DNA from: JAEUJZ01 sp964460115
GTDB lineage: Bacteria; Myxococcota_A; Polyangia; Palsa-1104; JAEUJZ01
Length of the DNA: 64,000 bases
Direction: 5' to 3'
NCBI GenBank assembly: GCA_964460115.1
Contig: CAYWPR010000001.1
Location: 62,001 to 126,000 of the forward strand
Shown: one piece after another, positions 1-7,565 of the stretch
Position numbering within the stretch: the first letter of the stretch is position 1
Layout of the letters: the number at the start of each line of letters is the position of its first letter
Position numbers and translations under genes: made by a program
The notes under the pieces: generated by a model
The model's input: the letters and a program-made list of their open reading frames with translations, nothing else
What the model was told of the DNA's origin: nothing
Databases searched by the model: none

Positions 1-2
1 TT

Positions 3-893
3 TGTCTGCTGGCGCTTTGTGACCCCGGCGATGAAGTCATTACGCCCGAGCCCTACTATCCGAACTACGGAACTTTTGCCGTCATGGCGGGCGCCAAAAT
101 ACGCGCTTTGCCGACGCGCATCGAAGACGGTTTTCGCCTGCCACCGCCGGCGGATTTCGCGGCCGCAGTGACGCCGCGAACTCGCGCGGTTCTTTTGTGC
201 AACCCCTCAAACCCAACCGGCGCCGTGTACAGCCGCGAGGCGTTAGAGCAAGTGCTGGCCATTTGCAAAGAGCGCAATCTCATCCTGATCTGCGATGAGG
301 TGTACCGCGACTTCGTCTATTCCGGTGCTCCACCGCTTTCGGTGCTATCGCTGCCCGGCGCGGCCGAGCATACGATCGTCGTCGATTCGCTGTCCAAGCG
401 CTTTTCGGCCTGCGGGGCGCGTCTAGGCTGCATCATCAGCCAGCGGGCCGAGATCATCGATGCGACAACGCGTTTTGCCATGGCCCGATTGTCGCCGCCG
501 ACCCTGGGACAGCTTGGTGGGCAAAGCGCCTTGGAAGATCCCGGACCGTTTGTCGCAGAGATGCTCGGCGAATTTCAGCGCCGCCGCAACGTGCTTATGA
601 CCGAGCTTGGACGACTGCCCGGAGTGCTGGCGCCCGAGGCGCAAGGCGCTTTTTATCTGATGGTTCGTTTGCCCGTGCAAAGCAGCGAACACTTTTGTTC
701 CTGGCTGCTCAGCGATTTTCAGCACGAAGGCGAAACCGTGATGCTGGCCCCGGGACCGGGCTTTTATCACACACCCGGTGCTGGCAAAAATGAGGTGCGC
801 ATCGCCTATGTGCTCAGCGAAAAACCGCTGCGCCGCGCTGTCGAACTACTGGGCCTGGCCCTCAAGCAGTATCCATTTCGCGTCGCTGTCTAA
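3..893 (+). CDS. Class I/II PLP aminotransferase, 5' end outside the window
   Basis: The frame is open from base 3 and lacks its N-terminus. It begins CLLALCDPGDEVITPEPYYP, the PGDEV-P-YYPNY block typical of fold-type I aminotransferases of the aspartate aminotransferase / LL-DAP aminotransferase group. CNPSNPTG and the SLSKRFSACGARLG segment follow; its lysine is the expected Schiff-base lysine for PLP. About 297 codons remain, so roughly 90-110 N-terminal residues are missing. The substrate cannot be told from this part; aspartate, alanine or another amino acid is possible. It converges on the TPR gene, and the two 3' ends overlap by 4 bp. Confidence 0.88.
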   Translation, partial: CLLALCDPGDEVITPEPYYPNYGTFAVMAGAKIRALPTRIEDGFRLPPPADFAAAVTPRTRAVLLCNPSNPTGAVYSREALEQVLAICKERNLILICDEVYRDFVYSGAPPLSVLSLPGAAEHTIVVDSLSKRFSACGARLGCIISQRAEIIDATTRFAMARLSPPTLGQLGGQSALEDPGPFVAEMLGEFQRRRNVLMTELGRLPGVLAPEAQGAFYLMVRLPVQSSEHFCSWLLSDFQHEGETVMLAPGPGFYHTPGAGKNEVRIAYVLSEKPLRRAVELLGLALKQYPFRVAV

Positions 894-2458
894 TCCTGCA
901 GATGCGCCTTGATTTCCAGGCTGGCGCTGCGAACGCCTGGGTCGGCATCGGCAAGTCCTTGCGCCAGCAACGCCGCCGCTCGCCGAAACGGCAAGCGCGG
1001 CAGCGTCTGAATGATGGCAATGCGCAGAGGCGCATCGGATACGGCAAACAATCGCTCAAGCGGGCGCAGCGCTTCATAGCAGCGCAGCCCGCCAAGCGAT
1101 GAAATGATCATCCAGGGACGCTTTGTGCGATTGAAATCGCTGGGCGGCAAATCTAAAGCGGCGTCCTGGCTTTTCACAGTCAGAAGCGCCGCATGCAGGA
1201 GCACAAGCATTGCATGGCGGCGCGTAAGCTGCGGCCGCTTGCGGTCGCCGACTAGACCCAAGCAAACTGCGACCGGGTCGCCATCCGCCTGCCACTCGCA
1301 TAGATCCAGATCCCAGATTGGCGGCCCGATGGTTTCTGCGACAGCGTGGGACGGTTCTTCGGCCTTTGGCAGCGGCGTATCGGGATAGCGTTCCGCAAGT
1401 TCGCGATAGCGCGACGCCGCCGGCAGCGGCAGTTGCGAAAGCTTGGTCAAAATGCCGCGAAACGCTGAAAAGTCATCCAGCGCGTTCCAAATGTTTAGCG
1501 CCGCAAGCAGTGCGCTTTCACTTCGCTCGGCCGGTCCGCCGCGTTCGAGATTGTATTGCGCGGCGCGTAACAAAGCCGCGGCGCCTTGGCGTTTGTAGCC
1601 TAGCGCCAAATCGCGAGCTTCCTGCGCACCCTGCCGCTCCAAATATTCGGCCGCCTCGCGACATTTTGCGGCGGCCAAATGATGTTCGTGGTGCGCGGCG
1701 CAGCTTTGCAAAAGCTCGTCGTAATGGCGCAGCACATCGGCCAAAAGCCGCGCTTGTTTCAAGAGCCGCAGGCAATTTATAGAGCCCTCGACGATATTTT
1801 CGAAACTTCTCAGCGCTTGTCCCAGCCGAATGTACAGGCGATAGCAGTCTAGGGCCCGTTCAGGCTTTTCCGCGGATTCCCAATCGTCAGCCAGTTTTTC
1901 CAAAAGCTCTTGCGCTGCGACGGCATGCTGGCGGCTGCTGCGCGCATCTTTGGCCGGCTCAAGCGCAGATTTCCCAGGCTGCTTTTGCTCGGCGAAAAGA
2001 ATGGCCAACTGACAATGGATCAGCGCCTGCTCATAATCGCCCAGTCGGCGGTCGCCGAGCAGCCGCCTATAGCAGCGAATGGCGCCCGGTTCGTCTTGCG
2101 CTTGCGCATAGGCTTGCGCCGCCGAAACCAGACATTGGCTTTTTTCGAAAAGCGCCGCCGCTTCATGCTTTGCCGTCGCGTTTTCCGCGGCCAGCGCAAA
2201 AAGTGCGTGAGCACGTTCTAGCGGAAAGCGCTCGGCCGAAAAAATGCCGCGGCAAAGCTCTAAATCGCCGCGATATAGCGCCAGATAGCCGACAAAGCGC
2301 GGATCTTCGGGGAAAATCGTTTCAAGAATTTGCGCGTCTTGCACCCACGCGTCGTAAGCCGCGGCTGGAGCATCGACTTGACCAAGCGCATCGAGGCAGC
2401 GTTCTAAGGTCTTTGCAGCACTTTCGCGCCGTCCTTGTAGCGCTCCGCGCTTGGCCAT
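890..2458 (-). CDS. TPR/HEAT-type helical repeat protein, function unknown
   Basis: This 522-residue soluble protein has no visible signal peptide. Most of it is Ala/Leu/Glu-rich helix-pair sequence with TPR-like spacing, for example AYAQAQDEPGAIRCYRRLL and ESAEKPERALDCYRLYIRLG. The last 60 residues resemble a HEAT-like repeat (ALRIAIIQTLPRLPFRRAAA, then ADADPGVRSASLEIKAHL). Such proteins are usually scaffolds; no catalytic motif is visible. It lies 12 bp downstream of the DsbA-like lipoprotein and is probably the last gene of the aspS-pdxH operon. No good Shine-Dalgarno precedes the ATG, so the start is uncertain. I do not recognise a specific family. Confidence 0.75.
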   Translation of the reverse strand: MAKRGALQGRRESAAKTLERCLDALGQVDAPAAAYDAWVQDAQILETIFPEDPRFVGYLALYRGDLELCRGIFSAERFPLERAHALFALAAENATAKHEAAALFEKSQCLVSAAQAYAQAQDEPGAIRCYRRLLGDRRLGDYEQALIHCQLAILFAEQKQPGKSALEPAKDARSSRQHAVAAQELLEKLADDWESAEKPERALDCYRLYIRLGQALRSFENIVEGSINCLRLLKQARLLADVLRHYDELLQSCAAHHEHHLAAAKCREAAEYLERQGAQEARDLALGYKRQGAAALLRAAQYNLERGGPAERSESALLAALNIWNALDDFSAFRGILTKLSQLPLPAASRYRELAERYPDTPLPKAEEPSHAVAETIGPPIWDLDLCEWQADGDPVAVCLGLVGDRKRPQLTRRHAMLVLLHAALLTVKSQDAALDLPPSDFNRTKRPWMIISSLGGLRCYEALRPLERLFAVSDAPLRIAIIQTLPRLPFRRAAALLAQGLADADPGVRSASLEIKAHLQD

Positions 2459-2470
2459 TTGCAGATCAGT

Positions 2471-3505
2471 TTAGTCGTTCAGGGCGCGGTCGATCTCGGT
2501 CTTGAATTTTTCGAAGGGTTGCGCGCCGGACAGCATCACACCGTTGATGAAAAAGGCGGGAGTGCCGCGCACGCCAACTTTCTGACCATCGTGCTGATGC
2601 CGCTGCACTTCTGCGCTGTGCTGGCCCGAGCTTAGACATTTTTCAAAAAGCGCGCTGTCCAGGCCAATCTGCCGCGCCGCTGTCTTCAGACCATCGGTGT
2701 CCAGCTTGTCCTGATTGTCAAACATCCAATCATGCATGGGCCAGAACTTGCCTTGATCCTCGGCGCAGTGACTGGCCTCGGCGGCTTTTTGCGCTTTGTC
2801 GTGAAAATCGAGGGGGAAATCGCGAAACACGACCCGCACTTTGTCGCCGTAGTGCGCCACGACTTCATCCACAACTTTGCGTCCGCGCGAACAAAACGGA
2901 CATTGAAAATCGGAAAACTCCACGATGGTGACTTTGGCGGTTTTGGGGCCGCGCGACGGACCTTCCGCAGCCACTTCGACGCGCGGCGCGCGCAGTAGCA
3001 ATTTGACGCCCACCTTGGCCTTCATTTCTTCAACCAGCGTGCCCATGGCGTCGCGGCGCTTGTCCGAAGTCAGCCCCTGAACCACCATGTCTTTGATGTC
3101 GTCAAAGGATTTATCGCCCAGGCCGCTCGGCAGACGGGCTTTGTTTTGTTCGAACCAGGTCTTCGCTTCGCTTACCGAGATGAGCGGCACCCGCGCCTCG
3201 GCCTGCTTGCGCAGATAGTCGTCGGTGGACATTCCGGCGGCGCGGGCGGCGGTACCGACCACGCGTTCGGTGATGAGTTCATCCAGCGCTTTTTCTCGAA
3301 CTTCGTAAAGTTCGCGACCGGCCAGCTTGTCGATTTCAGCCATGGTGATGGGCTGATTGCCAACCATCGCAACGACTTCCTGCGCCGCGGGTACCGCCTG
3401 CGGTGGCGGCGTTTTGGTGGCGCTACGGTTACACGCCGTCGGAGCCGCAAAAAGCGCCAGGCAGAAAAGCGCCGGACGAGCCCCAGCGCAAAAATTTGCA
3501 TTCAT
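2471..3505 (-). CDS. DsbA-like thiol oxidoreductase lipoprotein with SurA/PpiC-like N-domain
   Basis: The frame is open further upstream, but the ATG at 3505 is preceded by AAGGA and starts a clear export signal (MNANFCAGARPALFCLALF...TAC), giving 344 residues. A lipobox-like PTAC suggests a lipid anchor. Residues about 45-140 resemble the helical N-domain of SurA/parvulin chaperones (VAMVGNQPITMAEIDKLAGR). The C-terminal part is a thioredoxin-fold DsbA/DSBA-like domain with a CPFC active site in VEFSDFQCPFC and the cis-proline loop GVRGTPAFFING. It probably catalyses disulfide formation or isomerisation in the periplasm. The chaperone-like plus redox fusion occurs in delta-proteobacteria. 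Gaps to pdxH and the TPR gene are under 20 bp, suggesting cotranscription. Confidence 0.85.
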   Translation of the reverse strand: MNANFCAGARPALFCLALFAAPTACNRSATKTPPPQAVPAAQEVVAMVGNQPITMAEIDKLAGRELYEVREKALDELITERVVGTAARAAGMSTDDYLRKQAEARVPLISVSEAKTWFEQNKARLPSGLGDKSFDDIKDMVVQGLTSDKRRDAMGTLVEEMKAKVGVKLLLRAPRVEVAAEGPSRGPKTAKVTIVEFSDFQCPFCSRGRKVVDEVVAHYGDKVRVVFRDFPLDFHDKAQKAAEASHCAEDQGKFWPMHDWMFDNQDKLDTDGLKTAARQIGLDSALFEKCLSSGQHSAEVQRHQHDGQKVGVRGTPAFFINGVMLSGAQPFEKFKTEIDRALND

Positions 3506-3521
3506 CGATGAATTCCTTTCT

Positions 3522-4145
3522 TCAGGGAAAAAGCCGGGTGCGGTGCCAGTCGCCCGTCCCTTGGCGTTCATAAAGCAAGCGGTCATGCATGCGAAAGGGG
3601 GCGCTGTGCCAAAATTCGATGCGAGTCGGAAACAATCGATAGCCGCCCCAAAAATCCGGGCAGGGAATCTCTTTGTCGGCGTAACGCATCTCAATTTCGC
3701 GATGTCGAAAGTAAAGCTCGGCGCGATCGAATAGCGGTGCGCTTTGTTGCGAAGACCAGGCGGCGATCTGACTGCCGCGCGGACGAGTCGCAAAATACCT
3801 TTGCGATTCCTCCGCAGAAAGCTTGCTGACGGCGCCCTCGACGCGCACCTGAACCGTCAAGGTCGGCCAGTGAAAGCATAGCGCCGCATTCGGGTTTTCC
3901 TGAAGCTGCCTTCCCTTGCGGCTTTCATAGTTGGTGAAAAAGACGAAGTGCTCGGCTTCTACCCCTTTTAGTAGGACCATGCGCACTGCGGGTCGCGCGT
4001 CGGCGGTGGCCGTCGCCAGCGCCACCGCCGTGGCATCGTGCGATTCCTGTTTTTGCGCCTGCGCGAAGTACTGCGCAAACAGCACAAGCGGATCGGAAAA
4101 GCTGTCGGGAATCAGATTCACGACAAAAAGCCTAGCATGGGACAC
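3522..4145 (-). CDS. pdxH: Pyridoxamine 5'-phosphate oxidase
   Basis: This 207-residue protein has the usual length for PdxH, the FMN enzyme that oxidises PNP/PMP to pyridoxal 5'-phosphate in the last step of B6 synthesis and salvage. Recognisable blocks are DARPAVRMVLLKG (FMN phosphate and substrate), FFTNYESRKGRQL, RPRGSQIAAWSSQQS, WGGYRLFPTRIEFW and the C-terminal RMHDRLLYER. The conserved core is complete. It lies 17 bp downstream of aspS and 16 bp upstream of the DsbA-like gene on the same strand. The start has no obvious Shine-Dalgarno, but the length fits the family. Confidence 0.95.
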   Translation of the reverse strand: MSHARLFVVNLIPDSFSDPLVLFAQYFAQAQKQESHDATAVALATATADARPAVRMVLLKGVEAEHFVFFTNYESRKGRQLQENPNAALCFHWPTLTVQVRVEGAVSKLSAEESQRYFATRPRGSQIAAWSSQQSAPLFDRAELYFRHREIEMRYADKEIPCPDFWGGYRLFPTRIEFWHSAPFRMHDRLLYERQGTGDWHRTRLFP

Positions 4146-4162
4146 ATTGATTAACAGTTCGC

Positions 4163-5986
4163 CTAGCGGGATTGGGAGCGCACGGCAATAAACAGCTCTT
4201 CAAGCTGACGCGCCGAGACGTCTGTGGGGCAGTCGCTCATCAAATCGGTGCCGTGTTGCGTCTTAGGAAAGGCGATGACGTCGCGCAGCGAATCCGCACC
4301 GCACAAAAGCATGGTCATGCGGTCCAGTCCGAATGCAATTCCGCCGTGCGGGGGCGGACCATAGCGAAACGCGTCGAGCAGAAAACCAAACTTCTGTCGA
4401 AAATCGTCTTCGGTCAGTCCAAGCGCGGCAAACACTTTGGCCTGCACCTCGCGCTGATGAATGCGAATGGATCCGCCGGCGATTTCGTTGCCGTTTAACA
4501 CCAGGTCGTAGGCGCGCGCCAAAACTTTGCCCGGATCGGTCGCCAAAAGCGGCAGATGCTCGGGCCTAGGCGAAGTAAAAGGATGATGCGCCGCGACGTA
4601 TTGTCCCTGTTCGTTCTGTTCGAACATCGGAAAATCGGTGACCCACAAAAAGCGCCATCCTTTTTCCAAAAGTTCCAGCTTGCGGCCTAGCTGCTGCCGT
4701 AGCTGCGCCAGCACCGTGTTGACGGGCTTAGGGGCTCCCATTTGAAACAGCAGCAAATCGCCGGGCTCGCCACCTATGGCCTTTTGCACGGCGGCGCGCA
4801 TTTCGCTCGTGATGGTTTTGCCAAACGGCGACTGCGTCCAGGCCAAAGCTTCGCCGCTGCCCGCCGGATCCAGCCGCGCGCTGCCGAGGCCAGCAGCGCC
4901 CATGCCCTTTACCGTATCGTCGAGCTTGCGAACTTCGGTTCCCGACAGTTTTTGCGCATGCGCCGCCGGAATGCGCAAAAGCTTGATGATGCCGGTGCCC
5001 TCTGCGGTCTTTTCAAACAAAGGAATGCCGCCGCCTTTGTGCGCCCGCACGATGGCCGTGATGTCGTGCAGGCGCAGGGGATTGCGCAGATCCGGTTTGT
5101 CCTCGCCGTAAGTGCCCATCGCCTCGGCGTAGGGCATGCGCACAAAAGGCCGCGCAATGTCGGCTTTTGCCACATCTTTCCAAATGCGAACGATTAGCCC
5201 CTCGACCATCGCGTGGATGTCTTCTTCGGTGATAAAAGACATCTCGACGTCGATTTGCGTAAACTCGGGCTGACGATCCAGACGCAGATCCTCGTCGCGG
5301 AAGCAGCGCACGATTTGAAAATAGCGATCCATGCCAGAGACCATGAATAGCTGCTTAAAGATCTGCGGCGACTCGGCCAGGGCGTAAAATTTTCCGGGAT
5401 TGAGCCGCGACGGCACCAAAAAGTTGCGCGCTCCGCCGGGGGTGTATTTGACCATAAACGGCGTTTCCAGCTCTAAAAAGCCGTTTTGGTGAAAATAGTC
5501 GCGAGTGGCGCGGTAAAGCTGACTGCGCACCGCAAAGTTGTGCTGCAGAATCGGACGGCGCAGATCCAAAAAGCGATGCTTCAGCCGAATTTCCTCGCGC
5601 GTTTCAACGTTGTCTTCAATTTGAAAGGGCGGTGTGTCGGCGCGGGAAAAGATGCACAGCTCCGACGCCTCGACTTCAATTTCGCCGGTTTTTAATTTCA
5701 AATTGGCTTGGCCGCCCGAATCGGTGCGCAAGCGCACGCGGCCGACGATGCCGATGCAAAATTCGCTGCGCAATTGCTCGGCCTCGGTGTGGGTCGGACC
5801 GTGAATGTCCGGACCGAATACCACTTGCGAAAGTCCGCTGCGGTCGCGCAAGTCGATAAAAATGCGCCCGCCAAGGTCGCGCCGGCCCTGCACCCAGCCG
5901 TACAAAACTACATTTTGTCCGACGGTGTTAGCGCGCAGATCGCCGCAATAATGGGTCCTTTTGGATACATCTAGAAACGTCGCCAT
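4163..5986 (-). CDS. aspS: Aspartyl-tRNA synthetase
   Basis: This is a 607-residue bacterial-type class II synthetase that charges tRNA-Asp (and possibly tRNA-Asn). In order it has the N-terminal OB anticodon-binding domain (VLYGWVQGRRDLGGRIFIDLRD), class II motif 1, motif 2 (YFQIVRCFRDEDLRLDRQPEFTQID region), the GAD insertion (SGTEVRKLDDTVKGMGAAGL), and motif 3 (GPPPHGGIAFGLDRM) near the C-terminus. The GAD domain marks the bacterial form. It is the promoter-proximal gene of the aspS-pdxH-DsbA-TPR set; its start lies about 60 bp from the tRNA-Pro gene, which is transcribed the same way and separated by a terminator. Confidence 0.97.
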   Translation of the reverse strand: MATFLDVSKRTHYCGDLRANTVGQNVVLYGWVQGRRDLGGRIFIDLRDRSGLSQVVFGPDIHGPTHTEAEQLRSEFCIGIVGRVRLRTDSGGQANLKLKTGEIEVEASELCIFSRADTPPFQIEDNVETREEIRLKHRFLDLRRPILQHNFAVRSQLYRATRDYFHQNGFLELETPFMVKYTPGGARNFLVPSRLNPGKFYALAESPQIFKQLFMVSGMDRYFQIVRCFRDEDLRLDRQPEFTQIDVEMSFITEEDIHAMVEGLIVRIWKDVAKADIARPFVRMPYAEAMGTYGEDKPDLRNPLRLHDITAIVRAHKGGGIPLFEKTAEGTGIIKLLRIPAAHAQKLSGTEVRKLDDTVKGMGAAGLGSARLDPAGSGEALAWTQSPFGKTITSEMRAAVQKAIGGEPGDLLLFQMGAPKPVNTVLAQLRQQLGRKLELLEKGWRFLWVTDFPMFEQNEQGQYVAAHHPFTSPRPEHLPLLATDPGKVLARAYDLVLNGNEIAGGSIRIHQREVQAKVFAALGLTEDDFRQKFGFLLDAFRYGPPPHGGIAFGLDRMTMLLCGADSLRDVIAFPKTQHGTDLMSDCPTDVSARQLEELFIAVRSQSR

Positions 5987-6004
5987 AGCGCGGCAGTGTA
6001 GCAG

Positions 6005-6042
6005 AAAAAAAAATGGCGAGGCAGCTTCGTGTCTGCCTCGCC
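6005..6042 (-). terminator. Rho-independent terminator of tRNA-Pro
   Basis: On the minus strand a perfect 10-bp stem (GGCGAGGCAG paired with CTGCCTCGCC, 8-nt loop; plus-strand 6015-6042) is followed by a run of nine T (A-tract at 6005-6013). It lies 3 bp beyond the tRNA-Pro 3' end and just before aspS, so it should end the tRNA transcript. Confidence 0.92.
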
Positions 6043-6045
6043 TCG

Positions 6046-6119
6046 TCGGGGCGAGAGGATTTGAACCTCCGACTCCCTGGTCCCGAACCAGGTGCGCTAC
6101 CAGGCTGCGCTACGCCCCG
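6046..6119 (-). tRNA. tRNA-Pro, anticodon CGG
   Basis: On the minus strand a 7-bp acceptor stem (CGGGGCG/CGCCCCG), a D arm, an anticodon arm CCTGG-TTCGGGA-CCAGG and a T arm GGAGGTTCAAATCC fold into a standard 74-nt cloverleaf. The loop gives anticodon CGG (codon CCG) with the G37 typical of tRNA-Pro. The discriminator is A and CCA is not encoded. A strong terminator follows directly. Confidence 0.96.
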
Positions 6120-6227
6120 AGCCTCGTCTTTGCGAATCAGGCTTTCGAATCAGCGCCGCGACTTTCGTTGCGGTTGCTGCTTCATTTGCGCTCTTCGTAG
6201 ACGATTTGCGAACAATGGAGTGCACAT

Positions 6228-6257
6228 TACCTATCTGAGTTCACAGGGAAGTGTCAA
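6228..6257 (-). promoter_or_regulatory. Candidate sigma-70 promoter upstream of tRNA-Pro
   Basis: On the minus strand TTGACA (6252-6257) is followed after 18 nt by TAGGTA (6228-6233). The -35 is a perfect consensus and the -10 is weak. It lies about 110 bp upstream of the mature tRNA, so a long 5' leader would have to be processed. The rest of 6120-6297 shows nothing clear. Confidence 0.4.
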
Positions 6258-6297
6258 CTTTTTTGTCGTCCAGGCAGGCCTAAGATAGGCTTTGGCG

Positions 6298-7110
6298 ATG
6301 CCCATGAAGTACCTAATTGCCGACGTAGACGATACGTTTACGGTTGCCGGATTTTTGCATCCACAAGTTTTGGCGACGGTTGCGCGGGCGGCCGCCGCCG
6401 GCATCGAGGTCATTTTGAATACCGGCCGGCCGGCCGGCTACGGCGCAGCACTTTTGCAATACGTGGACGGCGTTTCCGCGGTTGTGGTGGAAAACGGCGG
6501 CGCCTGGCTCGACCGGCGTTTGCTCAATACTTTGGACAAAGAAGTGGCTTTGCAATATCGCGTTTCGCCGCCGCCTGATTTGCGTCAGCGGCTGCAAGCG
6601 CTTAGCGAACGCGCCGCTTTGCGCGCCGGCTTGCAATTTAGCCCGACCGCCGACAATGCCTACAGACTGACTGATTACACGGTGCTGCGCGCCCTGCCCA
6701 AAGACGTCGATGCCGCAGTGCTTTTGGCGGCGCTTGCCGAACATGTGGCTGCGGAAAGCGATGGCGTGGGCCGCATTTTGGCCAGTTCGATTCACATTCA
6801 TTTTATGCTCGATCCGCGCAGCGCCGGACCGCGCAGCAAGGCCGACGGTGTGGCCGCCCTTTTGGCCCGGCGCGGGGTCAAAGATCCCGACGTCGAGCTG
6901 CAAAAATACGCCGTTTCCGTCGGTGACAGCGCCAACGATGCCAGCTTGTTTGCACCCGGCCGCTTCGCGCTATCGGTTGGCGTGCGCAATATCGAGCCCT
7001 ACTTGCCCGAGCTTGGCACCGCGCGCCCCGCGCGCATTACCCGAGCCGCCGAAGGCCTTGGACTTATCGAACTTATAGACGAGCTGCTATCGAACTACGC
7101 CGGAATTTAA
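6298..7110 (+). CDS. HAD-superfamily (Cof-like) phosphatase
   Basis: This is a soluble protein of about 270 residues with the HAD core. Motif I is DVDDT near the N-terminus, where the first Asp is the nucleophile. Motif II is the Thr of ILNTGRP, the lysine lies around SKADGVAALL, and motif IV is GDSANDASLF, which binds Mg. The layout fits the Cof / type IIB branch acting on sugar phosphates or similar small phosphates; the substrate is unknown. Three in-frame starts lie close together (TTG 6292, ATG 6298, ATG 6304). ATG 6298 is chosen because AGATAGG sits about 8 nt upstream. It is divergent from tRNA-Pro. Confidence 0.87.
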   Translation: MPMKYLIADVDDTFTVAGFLHPQVLATVARAAAAGIEVILNTGRPAGYGAALLQYVDGVSAVVVENGGAWLDRRLLNTLDKEVALQYRVSPPPDLRQRLQALSERAALRAGLQFSPTADNAYRLTDYTVLRALPKDVDAAVLLAALAEHVAAESDGVGRILASSIHIHFMLDPRSAGPRSKADGVAALLARRGVKDPDVELQKYAVSVGDSANDASLFAPGRFALSVGVRNIEPYLPELGTARPARITRAAEGLGLIELIDELLSNYAGI

Positions 7111-7184
7111 ACGCGTCGAGCGGCTTGGCGTACACTGTGAATACAGTCCAATACGCTTTCCGCTTTCATCAAGGAGAATGGAAG

Positions 7185-7565
7185 ATGAGCATGCGCAGCC
7201 TGCTATGCAGCCTCGGCCTCGCCCTATGTCTTTCCGGCAGTCAATGTTCGAACGAGATCAAGATTGAACAGCTTGAGCCGCCGCAGGGCACCTTCGCGGG
7301 CGGTGAAGAAATTCAGATCAAAGGCAAAAACTTCCCGATCAAGCGAGGCGGCGTCAGCGTCACCTTCGGCCGTCGGGCCGCCACCAATGTGGTCATGGAA
7401 AACAGCAGCACCATCAAAGTCAACTCGCCGCAAGGCGACAAGAACACCGACGTCGATATCACCGTGCTCTTTGACGATGGACGCGCGTTTCAGATGAAAA
7501 ACGGCTTTCGTTACCTGGACGCCACCGACAACACCAAAGTCATGAAGAACTTCGGGAAGAAGTAG
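7185..7565 (+). CDS. Small IPT/TIG-fold lipoprotein (paralogue A)
   Basis: This is a 126-residue protein. The start at 7185 has AAGGAG at 7171-7176 and begins a signal peptide (MSMRSLLCSLGLALCLSGSQC) with lipobox SGSQC. The mature part is one IPT/TIG-like immunoglobulin domain: LEPPQGTFAGGEEIQIKGKNF is typical of the first strands. It ends in a distinctive tail, KVMKNFGKK. A second gene at 34446-34832 encodes a close paralogue, so this is a duplicated local family. A lone TIG domain on a lipid anchor suggests an extracytoplasmic binding or structural role; nothing more specific can be said. Its 3' end overlaps the convergent acyl-CoA-synthetase-like gene by 26 bp. Confidence 0.85.
   Translation: MSMRSLLCSLGLALCLSGSQCSNEIKIEQLEPPQGTFAGGEEIQIKGKNFPIKRGGVSVTFGRRAATNVVMENSSTIKVNSPQGDKNTDVDITVLFDDGRAFQMKNGFRYLDATDNTKVMKNFGKK

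Noticed and set aside
3506..3793. N-terminal extension of the DsbA-like gene
   Set aside because: It overlaps pdxH; a signal peptide with AAGGA starts at 3505.
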